In this document: positions 60,602 through 64,000 of the stretch, in pieces
Position numbering within the stretch: position 1 is the first letter of the stretch
Layout of the letters: each line of letters starts with the position of its first letter
Source: Parasitella parasitica
Taxonomy: Eukaryota > Mucoromycota > Mucoromycetes > Mucorales > Mucoraceae
Length of the DNA stretch: 64,000 nt
Assembly (NCBI GenBank): GCA_025201805.1
Contig: MU619250.1
Location: 212,390-276,389 of the forward strand
Direction: 5' to 3'
Notes under the pieces: generated by a model
Told to the model about the DNA's origin: nothing
What the model saw: the letters and a program-made list of their open reading frames with translations, nothing else
The model's database searches: none
Made by a program: the position numbers and the translations under genes

Positions 60602-62277
60602 TTAGACAGTATCACACCATCCGTTCACTGGTAAACATGATAGATATTTACAATTGGGACAGATGGTAGACAAATCAGAAGAGGTATAAAAGATACGCAA
60701 GAACACAACGTAGAGTATGATGATGACAACAAGGGCAGCGATTCTCGTAATCCAGGCAAATATGATGGTACGGCGGGATGCAGCTCTTCGATTAGGTGCA
60801 AGTAAGGCACCAAGCAATAATCCCATAATTAACCCACCAATGTGAGCAAAATTATCAAGACCAGGCAGCAATCCCAATACTAAAGAGATGATGATGACAA
60901 ATAATAACTTTACAAGTTCTCGGCCTGGGTTACGGATATCTCTCCATTGAACAAGTAGTTCGATCACTGTGTAACCGATAATACCAAACAATGCACCTGA
61001 ACATCCCATAGAAGCTGTTTCAAAGGGTCATTAGTAAAAATGGGCCGTTATAAATATATTTATATATATCGATCCATCACACTTACAAACAAGAGGTCCA
61101 GCAAGCACAGCGCTAAGGATAAAGCCCCAAATCCCCGAAACAATGTACAGAATAGCGTAGCGAATGACACCCAAAGAACGCTCAATCTCGCTGCCTGTCG
61201 AAAAATGTGTAACCAGATTCAAAAGAATATGAACGAAACCAGCATGAAGAAAGATGGGCGTAAAAAACCTAAATCCTTGACTGGGCGGTTGCCCATTGAA
61301 ACCCCCAAATCCACAGACTTGCTCAATTGTACAGGTTGATTCCAGCGATCGATAGCAATTTCCCAATGTAAAACTGGCTGGGTACTGAGCAATGTCTCGC
61401 ATACAAGGCACAAACTTGCTTCCCATGTTAATCAATGCCTATGAAACTTACTATGTCAGATAATTTGTGTATGGGTGTCTCTACTTAAATTGCTAATTAC
61501 CATGTAATTGGGCCCAATCATGGGATTAAATGGGTTGGTCTGGATGACACTGCCTGAGAGTGTGTTGTTCCTGATGAGTTCATATACAAAGACTCCAATC
61601 ATAATCACACCAGTTACCCAAGTGAATATTGCAAATCTGGATCCTCCGCCAAACAAGTGTTTGTATACTGTCCCTCTTTGTTTGTGTGGCATTGGCTGAG
61701 GAAAACCACGGTTGCTATTTCCAGCTTCCAAGTTGCTGTAGTCTTTCGCCTGCTGATATCCTTTTAGCTTACCCATGAAAATATCAACTCGACTTTGATC
61801 TACTGCTTGTGGTGTTGGTGTTGACGGTGGTCCATTCATACTGTAATCAGATGATAAGTTGTTGCTATCGTTTTGATTTCTTGTTTCGTAAAGCTGTATC
61901 TCTTCTGGCTGTTCACTTGGTGGGACAAAGCCTTTGCTTAGCAGGGCCCCTGTGGCTGGGGGAGTGTTTGATGCGTTATTGTATTGATCCTCTGCACTAA
62001 ATGTTGGTCCGTACACCTCTGTTTTATCATGACTGTAGTTATCAGCCTCATGTACTTGCCTTCCAAGAGGCGAAGGTGATAGTGGCAATGGTGCTGATGT
62101 ATTTGACAAGGCAGGAGATTGATATGGAGATGATCCAAATGAAGAAGTATCGTCATATACAGGTGTTGGTATAATTGAGGGTGATTTCGCAGCAAACCCG
62201 ACGTGAGGAGAATTGGATGATGGCGTTTCATTTTCACGAAATGGGTTAAAATCCTGGCTATTATTGTTGTTGTTCAT
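60602..62277 (-). CDS. Rhomboid intramembrane serine protease (secretory-pathway type)
   Basis: Three minus-strand exons (62277-61501, 61438-61087, 61014-60602) give 513 aa. A ~200-residue disordered, Asn/Ser/Pro-rich cytosolic N-terminus precedes the first helix (FAIFTWVTGVIMIGVFVYELI). A lumenal Cys-containing loop (CMRDIA, CYRSLESTCTIEQVCGFGGF) follows, then FRFFTPIFLHAGFVHILLNLVTHF, GxSG as GCSGALFG (Ser382), and NFAHIGGLIMGLLLG (His434). This is the RHO-1/rhomboid-like layout (6+1 helices), probably in the Golgi or plasma membrane, where it would release membrane-anchored substrates. A short Cys-rich C-terminus (CPNCKYLSCLPVNGWC) could be lipidated or disulphide-bonded. It differs from the PCP1-like gene on the other side of DCTN6 by topology and lacks a mitochondrial leader. 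Confidence 0.9.
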
Positions 62278-63436
62278 TTTGGCTAATATCAGACAGGCAG
62301 TGCAAAAGAAGAAAAGGGATAATGATGGAAAATACCAGCTATTTAAGTCAACTAGGCTTAGAGATACAAACTATCGGAGCATGGAAGACACAGAAGATCA
62401 GTTATTAATAATAGCTAAAAATACATGTAACGATTTTATAAGTTTCTGCCGCCATTTCTTACTAATAATAGCATAAAAATAGCATTTCTATTTGCTGGTT
62501 CAAAGCGTCTGGTTCCTGTAAATATCTATAATAACCATGTTGCTGTCCTTGGGGACCATAAATAGTCATCCATATGTTAGCGTTCATATTTTGTGCGACA
62601 GTTTTAACGACACTATTATTGATCTGAAATAAATGACAGAATTCAATGAGCTCATGGACTCTAGCTAGCCAAAAAACAAACACACACAAAACAAAAAAGA
62701 CATGAGAGTACACCCAAGTTCAAAAAAAAACTGTATATAAATTACTTCATATACGATAACGACATGAATATTGTGAATCAACAGGAGCTATACTTAATAA
62801 AGCTAAGGTTATTAGTTGCATCTCTTTTCAAAAATGGAGCGTTAATGCTGCTCTTGCGTCCATTGACGTAATAATGAATTTTTCAAGCCAGTTCAAGACG
62901 AATTTGAATACTGTATATCATAAATTATAGCCAAGCAAACGATGTTATGCGTGTAGGAAGAATATCTTGTCTAAATCACTCAAGTTGCTAAACAAGTCAA
63001 GGTCTATCAAGATACGTAGTAACCGCCAAGAAAAGTGTGATGCTAATCTATATTTAAATTTAGTCAAAGATGCAAAGTTAACCATAAATAACATCGATGC
63101 AAGGTTTGCCAGCGACTCGATAGCGCATGTATGTAACCTAATATGTTAACAATACTTGCTGCCAATATTGTTTATTAGACTAAAAGACTAAAAATTGATA
63201 TGAACGTTTTAATGGTAGATAAATATTGAACGGGCCTGGCTACATTGCTACAGCTGTTTGGATAATCACCATTTTAGGTATTATTTATGCTAACTATGGG
63301 CAATAGCAGATCATATCATCCCTCTCATCCCGTTATTCACTGTGGATTAATGAATAAAATCATTACGACCTCGTCAGTCGTAGAGTGGATCAACGACGCT
63401 CTTTTACCTTATGCCATATGTATCTTATCCGACGGA

Positions 63437-63459
63437 CTCTCTCTCTCTCTCTCTCTCTC
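63437..63459. repeat. (CT)n microsatellite
   Basis: About 11 CT units on the plus strand. Confidence 0.9.
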
Positions 63460-63780
63460 AATAACCTGTTTTCCCTCTCAAGATGTACAGCGCCCTCACC
63501 AGAAAGTTGTAATTTACAAACACCATTTATACATGTATGTCGCCGATAATCCAGTTTTTAATTTTTCCATTCTTTTAATCTTTTACCGTTTATCAAGGCC
63601 ATAACAAAACAACAATGCAATTATGATGAATCACACTAGCTGAATAATACTGACACCACCCAAAGGAAAGTAGGATAGCTCTGAAACTAGGGAATGTCTG
63701 CAACAATAGCAGTTTTATCTATTTCAATCTTGAAAGAAACTCATGGCCTTAGCCGAGTCATAGCGCTCTACTATATATAT

Positions 63781-64000
63781 GAATCTTCTAGAGGGGTATT
63801 AAGTTGATTGATTCTATTTATTGCTTAAATCTGTTGATTGGGATAGTCTGACATCCTGTTGAATATTGTTGGGTTGTAATGTCAACCGGGATTGTCTGAT
63901 TGTGCAATCCTTCTTTTTTTTCTTTTTTTTTTAGAAGAGCATTATAGACGCATCTGTATAGTATCGTACTTGCTCTCTTTCTAATAGAATCTTCTAGAGG
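63781..64000. repeat. Direct repeat pair GAATCTTCTAGAGG
   Basis: The 14-mer occurs at 63781-63794 and again at 63987-64000, at the very end of the window. This may be one unit of a longer array that continues outside. Confidence 0.6.

Larger units (their letters stand above)
62278..64000. other. Right-end region without a convincing gene
   Basis: It contains the promoter of the rhomboid gene, a minus-strand frame at 62462-62713 that might be a gene fragment, a (CT)n tract at 63437-63459 and a 14-base direct repeat at the right end. Other frames (62967-63149, 63287-63604) show nothing recognisable. Confidence 0.5.

Noticed and set aside
1..64000. CRISPR arrays, operons or prophage-like blocks
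   Set aside because: Spliceosomal introns throughout and no regularly spaced repeats; this is a eukaryotic nuclear sequence.

Overview
This is a eukaryotic window, almost certainly nuclear DNA of a filamentous fungus. The evidence is AT-rich intergenic DNA, many short GT-AG introns (about 50-110 nt, several with a TACTAAC-like branch site), a Zn2Cys6 regulator, fungal-type promoters with CT-rich leaders, and no operons. Retention of coactosin, a Treslin-like replication factor, PRL phosphatase, NIPA transporter and a CLIP-170 with zinc knuckles points to an early-diverging lineage, most likely Mucoromycota/Mucorales. That placement is inference. One 25-base N run (14535-14559) shows this is a draft scaffold.

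I rebuilt the gene models by joining exons by hand. Every complete multi-exon model keeps frame from ATG to stop. Left part (1-12.4 kb): partial SUA5 (-), ERV46 cargo receptor (+), enolase (+), a 1018-aa Zn2Cys6 transcription factor (+), glutamate 5-kinase (-). From 12.4 to 18.3 kb I see no gene.

Middle (18.3-38.7 kb): Treslin/TICRR-like replication initiation factor (+), NIPA-type Mg transporter (+), coactosin-like ADF-H protein with a PH domain (-), CLIP-170/Bik1-type microtubule plus-end protein (-), EDC1/PNRC-like decapping enhancer (+) followed by very T-rich DNA, ribosomal protein uS3 (+) with a 3-nt exon, an unrecognised 184-aa protein (+), and mitochondrial ETF alpha (-).

Right part (39.9-64 kb): a tandem pair of cytochromes P450 (+), a propeller/coiled-coil protein resembling FAAP100 of the Fanconi anaemia core complex (+), a 66-aa membrane protein (+), a YdcZ-type DMT transporter (-), a Ser-rich secreted or surface protein (+), a PRL/PTP4A-type phosphatase with a CAAX box (-), an MFS transporter of the allantoate-permease type (-), a mitochondrial PCP1/PARL rhomboid (-), dynactin subunit p27/DCTN6 (+), and a second rhomboid protease (-). 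The last 1.7 kb has no convincing gene.

The genes are mostly unrelated housekeeping functions. Loose themes are cytoskeleton (coactosin-PH, CLIP-170, DCTN6), genome maintenance (Treslin-like, FAAP100-like) and RNA/translation (SUA5, EDC1-like, uS3). The most unusual items are the FAAP100-like gene, the Treslin-like gene, the 3-nt coding exon in uS3, and the poly(T)-rich 3' flank of the EDC1-like gene.
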